From contig JAEKNU010000005.1 of the NCBI GenBank assembly GCA_016838895.1, positions 56,886 through 120,885 of the forward strand: DNA of 64,000 nt, read 5' to 3'. This stretch comes from Chloroflexota bacterium. Its GTDB lineage: Bacteria > Chloroflexota > Anaerolineae > Anaerolineales > Anaerolineaceae. Both the position numbers and the translations under genes were made by a program. This document shows, in pieces, positions 53,607-62,653 of the stretch (the stretch's first letter is position 1; every line of letters starts with the position of its first letter). The notes under the pieces were generated by a model. The model had not been told where the DNA came from. It searched no databases and worked only from the letters and a program-made list of their open reading frames with translations.

Positions 53607-54134
53607 TTACTGTTGTTCACCAAAAGATAAAAACACTTCTGCTCTATGATTAAATAAATCTACTGCCTCTTGTGATAAAGACACGAGGTTTCGAATAGCC
53701 GCTGGCATCCCATCCGTTCCGATAGAAGCCGCTACATTGTCAACTGCACGGGCAATTTCATCTGCTGAATCAAATAATTTCAGATCATACTCATAAATGC
53801 TCTGCAATTCTGTTTCATTGATCTTGACTGCCTCAAAAAAACTTGAATGTCCGTATGCCGCTGTTTTTATGCGGTCTGAAAATTGGGATAATTTTAATGC
53901 GGCTGTTTCAAGATCACCAACATATTTTAGTTCACCTTCATTTACTAAATCACTTTGAATAGAAGATACCCTTTTCCATTCTTCCTGATAACGCTGTGCA
54001 ACAAGTTCTCGAAGCACTTTATCTGAAGCACGGCGATTTTCCCGCTCAATATATCCCTGAAAACCGGGAACCTTGCTCAGAATTTTCTTTACAAAATCCT
54101 GACTATCATTTACTTGCTGAAATAAATCTCCCAT
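53607..54134 (-). CDS. Uncharacterised helical protein paired with the SPFH gene
   Basis: 175 residues, soluble and almost wholly helical, without cysteines. It has charged coiled-coil stretches (YIERENRRASDKVLRELVAQ; ADEIARAVDNVAASIG). I do not recognise a named family. It is translated from ATG 54134 after GGAGGT and precedes the SPFH gene in a two-gene operon, so it probably works with it (inference). Confidence 0.72.
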   Translation of the reverse strand: MGDLFQQVNDSQDFVKKILSKVPGFQGYIERENRRASDKVLRELVAQRYQEEWKRVSSIQSDLVNEGELKYVGDLETAALKLSQFSDRIKTAAYGHSSFFEAVKINETELQSIYEYDLKLFDSADEIARAVDNVAASIGTDGMPAAIRNLVSLSQEAVDLFNHRAEVFLSFGEQQ

Positions 54135-54178
54135 TGTACATTACCTCCAATTATGGGGCGAATAATCGAACCTAGTTA

Positions 54179-54207
54179 ATTATAGCTGTAATTGTTCTGG
54201 CAAACAA
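54179..54207 (-). promoter_or_regulatory. Promoter of the SPFH operon
   Basis: On the - strand: TTGTTT (54207-54202), 17-bp spacer, TATAAT (54184-54179). Confidence 0.6.
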
Positions 54208-54275
54208 CTTGAAAACAACTCAAATTTGTGAAAATCCCTGTAAGGCGGTTGTAAGGAATTTAGGAGTATTTTACC

Positions 54276-54303
54276 TTGCAATTTTTATCAAAGCCCTTAT
54301 AAT
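54276..54303 (+). promoter_or_regulatory. Promoter of the flp pilin gene
   Basis: TTGCAA (54276-54281), 16-bp spacer, TATAAT (54298-54303). Start codon 32 bp downstream. Confidence 0.65.
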
Positions 54304-54334
54304 ATATTTAACATCTTACAAGGAGGTAAACACC

Positions 54335-54481
54335 ATGTTATTTGCTCCGAAAGAAAAAGCCCAAGGTCTAGTAGAGTATGCATTAATTCTTGTTTTGGTA
54401 GCTGTAGTCGTAATTGTTATTCTTGCATTGCTCGGACCAGCCATTGGCGATATATTCAGTGACATTGTTAATTCAATCTAG
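54335..54481 (+). CDS. flp: Flp/Fap-type (type IVb) prepilin
   Basis: 48 residues from ATG 54335, with AGGAGG upstream. A short basic leader ends KEKAQG, the Gly at which prepilin peptidase cuts. LVEYALILVLVAVVVIVILA, the hydrophobic assembly helix with the Glu5 equivalent, follows. It is the pilus subunit of the Tad system encoded next. Its own promoter and terminator allow higher expression than the assembly genes. No prepilin peptidase gene lies in the window. Confidence 0.92.
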   Translation: MLFAPKEKAQGLVEYALILVLVAVVVIVILALLGPAIGDIFSDIVNSI

Positions 54482-54508
54482 TTTTTGTATCTAACCAAGT
54501 TATGCAGT

Positions 54509-54540
54509 AAGAAAGGCTCTGATTTTCAGAGCCTTTCTTA
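54509..54540 (+). terminator. Terminator after flp
   Basis: AAGAAAGGCTCTGA pairs with TCAGAGCCTTTCTT around a short T loop. A strong stem isolates the pilin gene from cpaB. Confidence 0.82.
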
Positions 54541-54655
54541 CTATAAATTCAATTATTGTGTAAAATATTACAATAGCATTTTTCCCTATATACGAACACC
54601 GTTTTGCCGTATAATATGGATAAAATAAATAAAGTTCATTTGGAGAGAGGGGCAC

Positions 54656-55771
54656 ATGGCTGCTAGTAATAGAAAAAATAGTGGAAGAGTAATTATACTG
54701 GTTGCTGTCGTCTTAATTCTTATTGTTGTACTTGCCGCGGTATTCTTCTGGAGTCAAAATTTACTTCAACCTGAAGCAGAAGCTGTTGCGCCACCTGTTC
54801 AACAAACCGAGATGGCACAAATCGTTGTTATTGCCCAGCCAGTCACCAGGGGAACATTATTGACTGAAAGTGTTTTAACAATGATTCCATATCCGCAAGA
54901 ACAACTTGTTGAAGGATTGTTCTTTACCAGTTTCGAAGATGTTGTTGATAAAAAGGCAAAATATGATTTACCACAAGGATTGCCGATTACATCAAGCGTC
55001 TTATCAGAAGGAGCTGATGGATCATATGCTGCATTCCAAATTCCACGAGGTATGGTTAGTATCACAGTTCCAATAGCTGAACTTACCTCCATGGCGTATG
55101 GTTTGCAAACGGGTGATCATGTAAATGTAATCACATCAATGATGTTGATTGACATGGATGCAGATTTTCAAACCAGACTCCCCAACTACACCGCCATGGT
55201 GACTGCTCCAGGTCCTGGCACTGGAGAAAATCCGGCAACAACGGCTTCATCAACCATTTCGTCTGGTGGCGGCTTATCCACCCAAGGCCGTACTGAATTA
55301 GATGTAACACTGAATCAACCAATTTATGTTGTTCCATCAGAACAGAATCAACGTCCTCGATTAGTCAGTCAGACGTTAGTATATGATGCCGAAGTACTCT
55401 GGGTTGGTAGGTTCCCCGCAAGTGGGAATATCTCAGCAACCACAACGCAGGAAACAGAAACTGCTGTTGTTGAAGAAGGTGGTGAAGAAACTGTCGCCCC
55501 ATCCGTTGATGAAGTCATCACACTCATTGTTACACCTCAGGATGCAGTCACATTAAACTACCTCTTACTTGCACATGCTAAATTTAATTTTGTTTTGCGT
55601 GGCGCAGGTGATACTGAGAAGAATCCAACACAGGCTGTAACACTTCAATTTGTCATGGATCAATATGGTATTCCATATCCATCTAAACTTCCTTATGGTA
55701 TGGAACCTCGACAAGACAGAATGTGGTACACCTTAGAAGAATATGATGCCTATCCTTCTACCGAAGAATAG
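54656..55771 (+). CDS. cpaB: CpaB/RcpC-like pilus assembly protein
   Basis: 371 residues. One N-terminal TM (VIILVAVVLILIVVLAAVFFW) and an SAF domain (AQIVVIAQPVTRGTLLTESVLTMI...) followed by IPRGMVSITVPIAELTSMAYGLQTGDHVNVI. A Ser/Thr/Gly-rich insertion lies at ~185-220. CpaB is a periplasm-side or surface component of Tad machinery. ATG 54656 after GGAGAGAGG. A TATAAT lies at 54610-54615, but no clear -35. Confidence 0.87.
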   Translation: MAASNRKNSGRVIILVAVVLILIVVLAAVFFWSQNLLQPEAEAVAPPVQQTEMAQIVVIAQPVTRGTLLTESVLTMIPYPQEQLVEGLFFTSFEDVVDKKAKYDLPQGLPITSSVLSEGADGSYAAFQIPRGMVSITVPIAELTSMAYGLQTGDHVNVITSMMLIDMDADFQTRLPNYTAMVTAPGPGTGENPATTASSTISSGGGLSTQGRTELDVTLNQPIYVVPSEQNQRPRLVSQTLVYDAEVLWVGRFPASGNISATTTQETETAVVEEGGEETVAPSVDEVITLIVTPQDAVTLNYLLLAHAKFNFVLRGAGDTEKNPTQAVTLQFVMDQYGIPYPSKLPYGMEPRQDRMWYTLEEYDAYPSTEE

Positions 55772-55843
55772 ATATTAAACTAGCTGGCTAAGTAGCATCA
55801 ATCTGATTTTATTTCATCATTCACACATGGAGTTGGAAACCGT

Positions 55844-57073
55844 ATGCCCGAGCAAGAAAAAATCCGGGTGCTGATCGTTGATGACATTGACGAAACCAGG
55901 GAAAACATTCGCAGATTATTGCAATTTGATCAGGCGATTGAAGTCGTTGGTACTGCCAATAATGGTACAGAAGGGATAAAACAAGCTGCATTACTAAAAC
56001 CTGATGTAATCGTTATGGATATCAATATGAATGATATGGATGGTATTGCTGCTACAGAAGCGATCCGTAATAAAGTGCCCTACGCACAAGTAATTATTCT
56101 CTCGGTACAAGGGGATCCGAGTTATATGCGGCGAGCAATGCTTGCGGGTGCGCGTGATTTTCTTACAAAACCCCCATCAATTGATGAATTAACCAGTGCA
56201 ATTAATCGTGCTGGTGAAATGGCGATTCAGGAAAAAGGCAAAGTCGCATCTGTATATGCCGCAGCTAGTGATGGTGGTGGTGGTGGTGCGGAAGGATCTT
56301 CTTCTTATGGGAAAATCATTACTGTTTATAGTCCCAAGGGTGGCGTTGGCAAAACAACTTTGGCTGTAAACTTGGCATTGTCATTATTATCCAACAATCA
56401 GAAAGTGCTTTTGGTTGACGGATGCCTGCAATTCGGTGATACAGCGGTGTTTGTAAATGAACCAGTAAAAAATTCTTTGGTAGATTTAACTCCCAGGGTT
56501 GATGATTTGGATCTTGAGGTAGTTAATGAAGCCCTAACCAATCATTCAACTTCCGATCTACAAATATTGGCTGCGCCATCTCGACCTGAAATGGCCTTTA
56601 ATGTCGATCCTGAGCAATTTACCAAACTGATTACATATCTTCGAAAACATTTCAAATACATCATCATTGATACGAATTCATATCTGACTGAAGTTGTCCA
56701 AGCAAGTTTAGAAATCTCTGATGTAATCATCCTAATATCTACGCAGGATATATCATCTATTAAAAGCTCAAATAGTTTTCTCACACTTATGGATGCAACT
56801 GGAATCTCTCGCCAAACCATCTTGTTTACGCTTAATCAATATGATCGTCGGATTGCCATTACTCCTGAAAGAGTTGGGGAATCATTGAAACAAGAGGTAG
56901 TAGTTACTATTCCATTTGAAGAACGTGTTGTATCAAGTTCAATTAATCGTGGCATTCCTTTCATTTTGGAAAACAAAAATTTAATGATTAGCAAAGCCAT
57001 TTTTCAGTTGGCAGATGCCGTAAAAGATAGAATTAAACAAATACACGAAATGCAGGATGAAGAAGCAATTTAA
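55844..57073 (+). CDS. cpaE: CpaE/TadZ-like protein: receiver domain plus ParA-type ATPase
   Basis: 409 residues. The receiver domain (~8-120) keeps the Asp pair (IVDDIDE), the acceptor Asp (VIVMDINMNDMDG) and the Lys (LTKPPSI), so it may be phosphorylated. A Gly-rich linker precedes a MinD/ParA ATPase: Walker A YSPKGGVGKTTLAVN, A' VDGCLQFGD, B IIIDTNSY. TadZ proteins localise the Tad machine to a cell site. ATG 55844. Confidence 0.9.
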   Translation: MPEQEKIRVLIVDDIDETRENIRRLLQFDQAIEVVGTANNGTEGIKQAALLKPDVIVMDINMNDMDGIAATEAIRNKVPYAQVIILSVQGDPSYMRRAMLAGARDFLTKPPSIDELTSAINRAGEMAIQEKGKVASVYAAASDGGGGGAEGSSSYGKIITVYSPKGGVGKTTLAVNLALSLLSNNQKVLLVDGCLQFGDTAVFVNEPVKNSLVDLTPRVDDLDLEVVNEALTNHSTSDLQILAAPSRPEMAFNVDPEQFTKLITYLRKHFKYIIIDTNSYLTEVVQASLEISDVIILISTQDISSIKSSNSFLTLMDATGISRQTILFTLNQYDRRIAITPERVGESLKQEVVVTIPFEERVVSSSINRGIPFILENKNLMISKAIFQLADAVKDRIKQIHEMQDEEAI

Positions 57074-57099
57074 TAGTCATTAATTGCTGGAGATAACTT

Positions 57100-58506
57100 A
57101 TGTCTATATTAAAAAGATTACAAGGTGATAGTGAAGCCTCTACCCCAAGACAGACTCCTTCATCAAATGGAAGCTCTGATTCTGCTTCATCATTTAAAGC
57201 AAAAAGAATCTCTGCCCCTCCTGTAAAAAGTGGAAAAGACACTTACTACGACTTAAAAAATCGTGTACAGAACAAATTGTTATCCGGGCTTGATCCAACA
57301 ATGGACATCACAAAAACAAAAGATGTGCGCCATACAATTCAGGAATTATTTGAACAAATCTTGAATGAAGAAGATATGGTACTCTCCCGTCCGGAACGAA
57401 ATCGCTTATTTGAACAAATTGCAGCCGAAATTTTAGGTTTTGGCCCTTTACAAATATTACTCGAAGATGAGGCAATTACTGAAATCATGGTCAATGGACC
57501 AAAGAACATCTACGTTGAGCGTAGTGGTCGACTGTATCGAGTCCCTGTTTCATTTGAGAGCAATGAACATGTCATGCGCATTATTGATCGAATCGTGGCA
57601 CCATTAGGTCGACGTATTGATGAATCCAGCCCATATGTTGACGCCCGTTTGCCGGATGGCTCTCGTGTCAATGCTGTTATTCCTCCAATCTCATTAGTTG
57701 GTCCTACCATTACGATTCGTAAATTCTCCAAAGTACCAATTTCCGTAGATCAATTAGTGGGCTACGGTTCAATCACTCCTGAGGCTGTCGAATTCTTAAA
57801 AGCATGTGTTGAAGCCAGATTGAATATTATTATTTCTGGTGGTACAGGTTCCGGAAAAACAACCTTGCTAAATGTATGTTCTAGTTTTATTCCTACTGAT
57901 GAACGTATACTGACTGTAGAAAATGCAGCAGAGCTTCAGCTTCGTCAGACCCATGTCGTTACACTTGAGTCAAGGCCGAGTAATATTGAAGGTAAAGGTG
58001 AAGTAACAATTCGACAATTGGTTATCAATGCCCTTCGTATGAGACCTGATCGTATTATCGTTGGTGAGATTCGAGATGAAGCCGCCATTGATATGCTCCA
58101 GGCTATGAATACTGGTCATGACGGCTCAATGACCACAGCTCACTCCAACAGTCCTCGTGATACTTTGTCTCGTCTGGAAACCATGGCATTGATGGCTGGT
58201 ATGGATCTACCTATTCGTGCAATCCGTGAACAAATTTCATCTGCCATTGATTTGGTTGTCCATCAGGAACGTATGCGGGACGGATCTCGTAAAGTTACCC
58301 ATTTTACAGAAGTTACTGGTATGGAAGGTGACGTGATCACCATGACTGATATTTTTATCTTTGAACAAGTTGGTTATGATGACAACAAGGTCGTGGGTAG
58401 ATTACGTTCAACTGGTTTGCGCCCCAAATTTATGGATAAACTAGAAGCAGCTGGAATTAATTTGCCACCTTCAATTTTCGGCATTGGCGATAGAAGAAGA
58501 AGATGA
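57100..58506 (+). CDS. cpaF: CpaF/TadA-family pilus ATPase
   Basis: 468 residues. Type II/IV secretion ATPase: [16 protein letters not shown], Walker [14 protein letters not shown], Asp box and Walker B ([23 protein letters not shown]), and His box [13 protein letters not shown]. It powers pilus assembly, and in some Tad systems retraction too. The first ~60 residues form a disordered Ser-rich extension. 27 bp after cpaE. Confidence 0.95.
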   Translation: MSILKRLQGDSEASTPRQTPSSNGSSDSASSFKAKRISAPPVKSGKDTYYDLKNRVQNKLLSGLDPTMDITKTKDVRHTIQELFEQILNEEDMVLSRPERNRLFEQIAAEILGFGPLQILLEDEAITEIMVNGPKNIYVERSGRLYRVPVSFESNEHVMRIIDRIVAPLGRRIDESSPYVDARLPDGSRVNAVIPPISLVGPTITIRKFSKVPISVDQLVGYGSITPEAVEFLKACVEARLNIIISGGTGSGKTTLLNVCSSFIPTDERILTVENAAELQLRQTHVVTLESRPSNIEGKGEVTIRQLVINALRMRPDRIIVGEIRDEAAIDMLQAMNTGHDGSMTTAHSNSPRDTLSRLETMALMAGMDLPIRAIREQISSAIDLVVHQERMRDGSRKVTHFTEVTGMEGDVITMTDIFIFEQVGYDDNKVVGRLRSTGLRPKFMDKLEAAGINLPPSIFGIGDRRRR

Positions 58507-58546
58507 GTTTAATTACATTGGATAACCACAAAATTGAGGGAAAAGT

Positions 58547-59518
58547 ATGGATGTAACCACCATTCTAACAATTGGTGCGGTCGCCTCTGTGCTCATGTTG
58601 ATCGTCGGTATCATCGTATCTGTTCGTAGTTCTCGATCAGATGTTGAACAACGTTTAGGGGATATTGTTGAACAGCGCACAGATGAAGACATTGAAGAAA
58701 TACAAAGAATAAAAACTACTCCCGTTACTGACTGGATCAATACCCGGGTTGAGGGCTCATCATTTGGCGAGAAAATATCAAAGTCATTAGCCCGTGCTGA
58801 CGTAAAAATGAAACCCGGTGAATATATCGCCTTAATGATTATTGCTTCCTTCGCATTAGGTGTTTTAACCTGGTTTATTGGCAATCAAAACATTTTTGTC
58901 GGCCTTATCGGATTAATTATTGGTCCATTTCTTCCTCGGTTCTATGTAAATAATCAACAAAATAAAAGATTGATTAAATTTGATGAGCAATTAGGTGATA
59001 TGCTTAACCTGATGGTAAATGGTTTGCGTGCTGGATATTCCACGATGCAGGCTATGGAAGCAGTCAGTAAAGAATTGCCTCCGCCAATATCAGATGAGTT
59101 TTTCCGTGTTGTACAGGAAATGCAGTTAGGTATTCCGATGGAACGTTCCCTTGATAATTTATTACGTCGTATTCCATCAGATGATCTTGATCTGGTCATT
59201 ACGGCAATCAATGTACAACGTGAAGTTGGTGGTAATCTGGCTGAAATTTTAGATACTATTTCATACACAATTCGCGAACGTGTACGAATTAAAGGTGAAA
59301 TCCGAGTGCTTACCGCACAGGTTATGTACTCCGGACGTTTTCTTTCAATGTTGCCTGTATTTGTAATTGCAATTCTATACCTCATTAATCGAGAATATAT
59401 TATGGAATTTTTCAGCCCCACTGCTGGAATCTGCGGTTACATAGCTTTAGGATTAGCAGCATCCTTAATTGTTGGTGGTTACTTTGCAATGAATAAATTA
59501 GGTGATATTGAAGTTTAG
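58547..59518 (+). CDS. tadB: TadB, pilus inner-membrane platform protein
   Basis: 323 residues. T2SF domain (~165-300; LGDMLNLMVNGLRAGYSTMQAMEAVSKELP, DLDLVITAINVQREVGGNLAEILD) with TM helices at the N-terminus, ~85-125 and the C-terminus. It forms the membrane platform with TadC. 41 bp after cpaF. Confidence 0.92.
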   Translation: MDVTTILTIGAVASVLMLIVGIIVSVRSSRSDVEQRLGDIVEQRTDEDIEEIQRIKTTPVTDWINTRVEGSSFGEKISKSLARADVKMKPGEYIALMIIASFALGVLTWFIGNQNIFVGLIGLIIGPFLPRFYVNNQQNKRLIKFDEQLGDMLNLMVNGLRAGYSTMQAMEAVSKELPPPISDEFFRVVQEMQLGIPMERSLDNLLRRIPSDDLDLVITAINVQREVGGNLAEILDTISYTIRERVRIKGEIRVLTAQVMYSGRFLSMLPVFVIAILYLINREYIMEFFSPTAGICGYIALGLAASLIVGGYFAMNKLGDIEV

Positions 59519-59538
59519 TTATTTTTAGGAGAAATACT

Positions 59539-60489
59539 ATGACTGGTGTTCTCATTGCTGTAGGTATTGTAATCGTAATTGCAATTGCTCTTGTTATCAT
59601 TGGTTTGCGTAATCCAGAAACACTTGATGAAAGAGCCCTATTATCGCGTTTGGATGAGCTCAGCCAAAGTGGTCAAGAATTTGACCTTGAGCAAATTGAA
59701 CTATCTCAACCTTTTACCGAACGCGTTATTTTCCCAATCGCGCGCAGTCTGGGTAAATTTGCAGAACGTTTTACTCCTCAAAATGCCCTGCTTTCTATTG
59801 AGAAAAAATTAGATCTCGCTGGCATATCTTCAAAAATTGATCCTTCAATGGTTTTAATGGCCCAATTTGCTGCTTTGGGCATATTTGGTGGCGGCGTGTT
59901 CTTGATTTTCATGATTGGTACTTTGAAACTTCCTTTAGGTCAACGTCTCCTCTATAGCTTAATATTTGGTGGATTAGGTTTCTATTTCCCACAATTGATG
60001 ATTGGCTCAAGAATATCTCGTCGTCAAAAAGACATACAACGCGCTTTGCCAGACGCTTTAGACCTGTTAACGATTTGCGTTGAAGCAGGTTTAGGTTTTG
60101 ATGCTGCAATGAACAAAGTAGCCCAAAAATGGCAGAGTGAATTGTCACTTTCTTTTGGTGTTGTAATTAAAGAAATTCAATTGGGTAAACTGAGGAAAGA
60201 AGCACTGCGTGATATGTCATTACGAATTGGCTTATCTGAAATGACCAGCTTTACAGCAGCAGTGATTCAGAGTGAAATGCTTGGTGTTAGTTTGGCAAAA
60301 GTCCTGCGGATTCAATCAGATCAGATGCGAGTAAAACGTCGTCAACGCGCCGAAGAAGAAGCACATAAAGCACCTATTAAAATGTTGGTGCCAATGGGAT
60401 TATTAATTTTTCCATCCCTGATGATTGTACTGCTTACACCAGCAGCTTTAAAATTATTCCACTCAGCACTTGGTGATATGTTTGGATAA
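59539..60489 (+). CDS. tadC: TadC, pilus inner-membrane platform protein
   Basis: 316 residues. T2SF domain at ~170-300 (RALPDALDLLTICVEAGLGFDAAMNKVA; SEMTSFTAAVIQSEMLGVSLAKVLRIQSDQMRVKRRQRAEEEAHKAPIKML, given only by position) and TM helices at the N-terminus, centre and C-terminus. 20 bp after tadB. Its stop overlaps the likely comF start. Confidence 0.92.
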   Translation: MTGVLIAVGIVIVIAIALVIIGLRNPETLDERALLSRLDELSQSGQEFDLEQIELSQPFTERVIFPIARSLGKFAERFTPQNALLSIEKKLDLAGISSKIDPSMVLMAQFAALGIFGGGVFLIFMIGTLKLPLGQRLLYSLIFGGLGFYFPQLMIGSRISRRQKDIQRALPDALDLLTICVEAGLGFDAAMNKVAQKWQSELSLSFGVVIKEIQLGKLRKEALRDMSLRIGLSEMTSFTAAVIQSEMLGVSLAKVLRIQSDQMRVKRRQRAEEEAHKAPIKMLVPMGLLIFPSLMIVLLTPAALKLFHSALGDMFG

Positions 60490-61243
60490 AATTACGACTG
60501 TTTTTTCGGGGAAATACATAAAACAAAACAATCCATTATTTTCCACTCTTTATCATTCCTTTTGGATAATGATGGATTGGATATATCCTCCTGCTTGTTC
60601 CGGCTGCGATATACCAGGCGTGCGCTATTGCCCAACTTGTCAGAATAATATGGTTTTGTTAAATTCAAAACTATGTCAACAATGCGGTCAACCATTATTT
60701 TCGTCTACACATAATGTATGTGCATCCTGCCAGGAAAATCCCCCATCTTTCAACCAAATACGATCACTCGCAATTTACGATGGTTCCATACGAAATGCTA
60801 TTCTAAAAATGAAGTTCAAACAAGATTTTGGTATCAGCGAATACCTCGGTGAAAAACTGGCGCATTTGTTTTCTCAGTTAAACTGGACAATAGATATGAT
60901 TATTCCAGTTCCATTAAGTATTAAACGCCAAAAAGAAAGAGGATTTAACCAATCTTTCAGACTTTCTATTCCTATCGCACTTCACACTGGTATACCCATT
61001 ATTTCATCTGCTTTGACTCGAAATATAAACACACAAAGTCAGGCTGAATTACCAAAAGAAGACCGTCAGATAAATGTTCTAAATGCATTTTCATCTGATT
61101 CCAAAATAGTAAAAGATAAATCAGTTTTAATTGTCGATGATATTGCAACCACAAGTTCAACAATCAATGCTTGCAGCGTTGCCCTTATTAAAAAAGGCGC
61201 CAAAGATGTCTTTGGTATTACAGTTGCTCGCGCCGTTTTATAA
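60482..61243 (+). CDS. comF: ComF-family phosphoribosyltransferase-like protein
   Basis: About 254 residues from a TTG at 60482 (GGTGAT upstream). A TTG at 60470 or ATGs at 60569/60572 are also possible, and the last gives the more usual N-terminus. Zinc finger CSGCD...CPTC and CQQCG...CASC, then a PRTase domain with IPVPLSIKRQKERGFNQS and the PRPP loop VLIVDDIATTSSTINA. ComF is needed for DNA uptake in several bacteria. It overlaps or abuts tadC, so it shares the pilus operon. Confidence 0.85.
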   Translation: MDKITTVFSGKYIKQNNPLFSTLYHSFWIMMDWIYPPACSGCDIPGVRYCPTCQNNMVLLNSKLCQQCGQPLFSSTHNVCASCQENPPSFNQIRSLAIYDGSIRNAILKMKFKQDFGISEYLGEKLAHLFSQLNWTIDMIIPVPLSIKRQKERGFNQSFRLSIPIALHTGIPIISSALTRNINTQSQAELPKEDRQINVLNAFSSDSKIVKDKSVLIVDDIATTSSTINACSVALIKKGAKDVFGITVARAVL

Positions 61244-61325
61244 ATATTAATATTTTTTTTACAAAACATTTTTGTATATTCGTATACAGTGTTAATAAAT
61301 ATGATGTCATATAGGAGGTTTTTCT

Positions 61326-61892
61326 ATGACCAACAGGATAGACGTCTACACGAAGAATATTGAGCCGAATGACAGAATTGATGATTATGTCAATAAAAAG
61401 GTAGCAAAATTAGAGAAGTTCCTCAATACTATTGATGATACCAGGATAGATCTTTCACATAGCAAATCAGCTAGAAATACAGTAGATCGTTATGTTGCAC
61501 AGATCACCATTAGAGGGAAAGGGATTTTGCTTCGATCTGAAGAACGTGCAGAGGATATATTTGCGGCGATCGATAAAGCGGTTGACAAAATGCAGCGGCA
61601 AATCAAAAGGTATAAAGGTAAACACCACCGGGGACGTGGAGATGGTACCCCAGCTTCTGCAGTCATGGATGATTTTGAAGAACCCATCATCGATGAAGAT
61701 GTAAATCCGATGATTGCCCGCCGAAAACAATTCAATCTTGTTCCAATGGATGAACTGGAAGCCATTGAACAAATGAATTTGCTTGGTCATGAAAATTTCT
61801 TCATTTTTTATAATGTGGATACAAATGGCATCAATGTCCTGTATAAAAGGCGTGATGATACCTATGGTCTAATTGAACCAAAAGTAGCATAA
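61326..61892 (+). CDS. hpf: Long-form ribosome hibernation promoting factor
   Basis: 188 residues. N-terminal S30AE/HPF domain (RIDVYTKNIEPNDRIDDYVNKKVAKLEKF, ~1-100), variable linker and C-terminal ~55-residue ribosome-dimerising domain (KQFNLVPMDELEAIEQMNLLGHENFFIFYNVDTN, positions ~125-188). It pairs ribosomes into inactive 100S dimers in starvation. ATG 61326 has AGGAGG upstream. GTATA-TTCG-TATAC at 61274-61287 may form a tetraloop hairpin in its leader. Confidence 0.93.
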   Translation: MTNRIDVYTKNIEPNDRIDDYVNKKVAKLEKFLNTIDDTRIDLSHSKSARNTVDRYVAQITIRGKGILLRSEERAEDIFAAIDKAVDKMQRQIKRYKGKHHRGRGDGTPASAVMDDFEEPIIDEDVNPMIARRKQFNLVPMDELEAIEQMNLLGHENFFIFYNVDTNGINVLYKRRDDTYGLIEPKVA

Positions 61893-61902
61893 ATGATCCG
61901 AT

Positions 61903-61934
61903 AAGAGGCTATCAAATACGATAGCCTCTTTCTT
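61903..61934 (+). terminator. Terminator after hpf
   Basis: AAGAGGCTATC (61903-61913) pairs with GATAGCCTCTT (61920-61930), followed by TCTTG. Confidence 0.82.
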
Positions 61935-61969
61935 GATAAATTTTGTAATATTGGCATCTTATACAGTGC

Positions 61970-61998
61970 TTGCCAGCATTTACCCGATAGGCTATAAT
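61970..61998 (+). promoter_or_regulatory. Sigma-70-type promoter of efp
   Basis: TTGCCA (61970-61975), 17-bp spacer, TATAAT (61993-61998). Confidence 0.75.
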
Positions 61999-62015
61999 TC
62001 AATTTTGAAATTGAA
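61998..62015. promoter_or_regulatory. 18-bp inverted repeat TTCAATTT-TG-AAATTGAA at the efp start site
   Basis: Eight-base perfect arms begin inside the -10 box and cover the expected transcription start. It could be an operator or a 5'-end mRNA hairpin. Confidence 0.4.
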
Positions 62016-62034
62016 ATGAGAAGGTCCAATAGAA

Positions 62035-62592
62035 ATGATAGATGTAAATGAACTCCGCAAAGGTATTACTTTTGAATTAGACAATAATTTGTTTAAAGTG
62101 CTGGAATACAGTCATAACAAACCAGGGCGCGGTAGTGCGACAATTCGCATTAAAGCACGCAATATGTTAACTGGAACAACTCTTGAAAAAACATTTATCT
62201 CAGGTGATCGCGTTCAGGATGTTCGCCTGGATTATCAAAATGCACAATTTTTATATGCAGATGACAATTTTTACTACTTCATGAATCTACAAACCTATGA
62301 GCAGCCTGGTCTGGACAAAGCGACAATCGGTGATTTGGCTGGTTATCTTAAAGAAGGCGTAGAAGCAAAATTAACATTTTATGAAGAGAAAGCAATTGAT
62401 ATTGAATTACCTACATCAGTTGATCTTATTGTTACGCAGGCAGAAATTTCCGTAAAAGGTGATACAGCCACAGGTGTAACGAAAAAAGTAACTGTAGAAA
62501 CTGGATTAGAGGTAGGTGTACCAAACTTTGTCAATGAAGGGGACGTTATCCGTGTCGATACACGGACAGGTGCATACATCACCCGCGTATAA
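62035..62592 (+). CDS. efp: Elongation factor P, arginine-tip form
   Basis: 185 residues. MIDVNELRKGITFELDNNLFKVLEY, then the loop HNKPGRGSATIR. The tip residue is Arg32 where most bacteria have Lys34. Domains II and III are normal (VDTRTGAYITRV at the end). EF-P relieves ribosome stalling at proline runs. Arg-type EF-P is rhamnosylated by EarP in some proteobacteria; no EarP is in this window. ATG is 62035. Confidence 0.96.
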   Translation: MIDVNELRKGITFELDNNLFKVLEYSHNKPGRGSATIRIKARNMLTGTTLEKTFISGDRVQDVRLDYQNAQFLYADDNFYYFMNLQTYEQPGLDKATIGDLAGYLKEGVEAKLTFYEEKAIDIELPTSVDLIVTQAEISVKGDTATGVTKKVTVETGLEVGVPNFVNEGDVIRVDTRTGAYITRV

Positions 62593-62604
62593 ACATTATT
62601 CTGG

Positions 62605-62639
62605 AATAGCCGTATTTTTTTGCGGCTATTGACTTTTTT
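62605..62639 (+). terminator. Terminator after efp
   Basis: AATAGCCG (62605-62612) pairs with CGGCTATT (62623-62630), followed by GACTTTTTTC. Confidence 0.8.
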
Positions 62640-62653
62640 CTTCGGACAGCATT

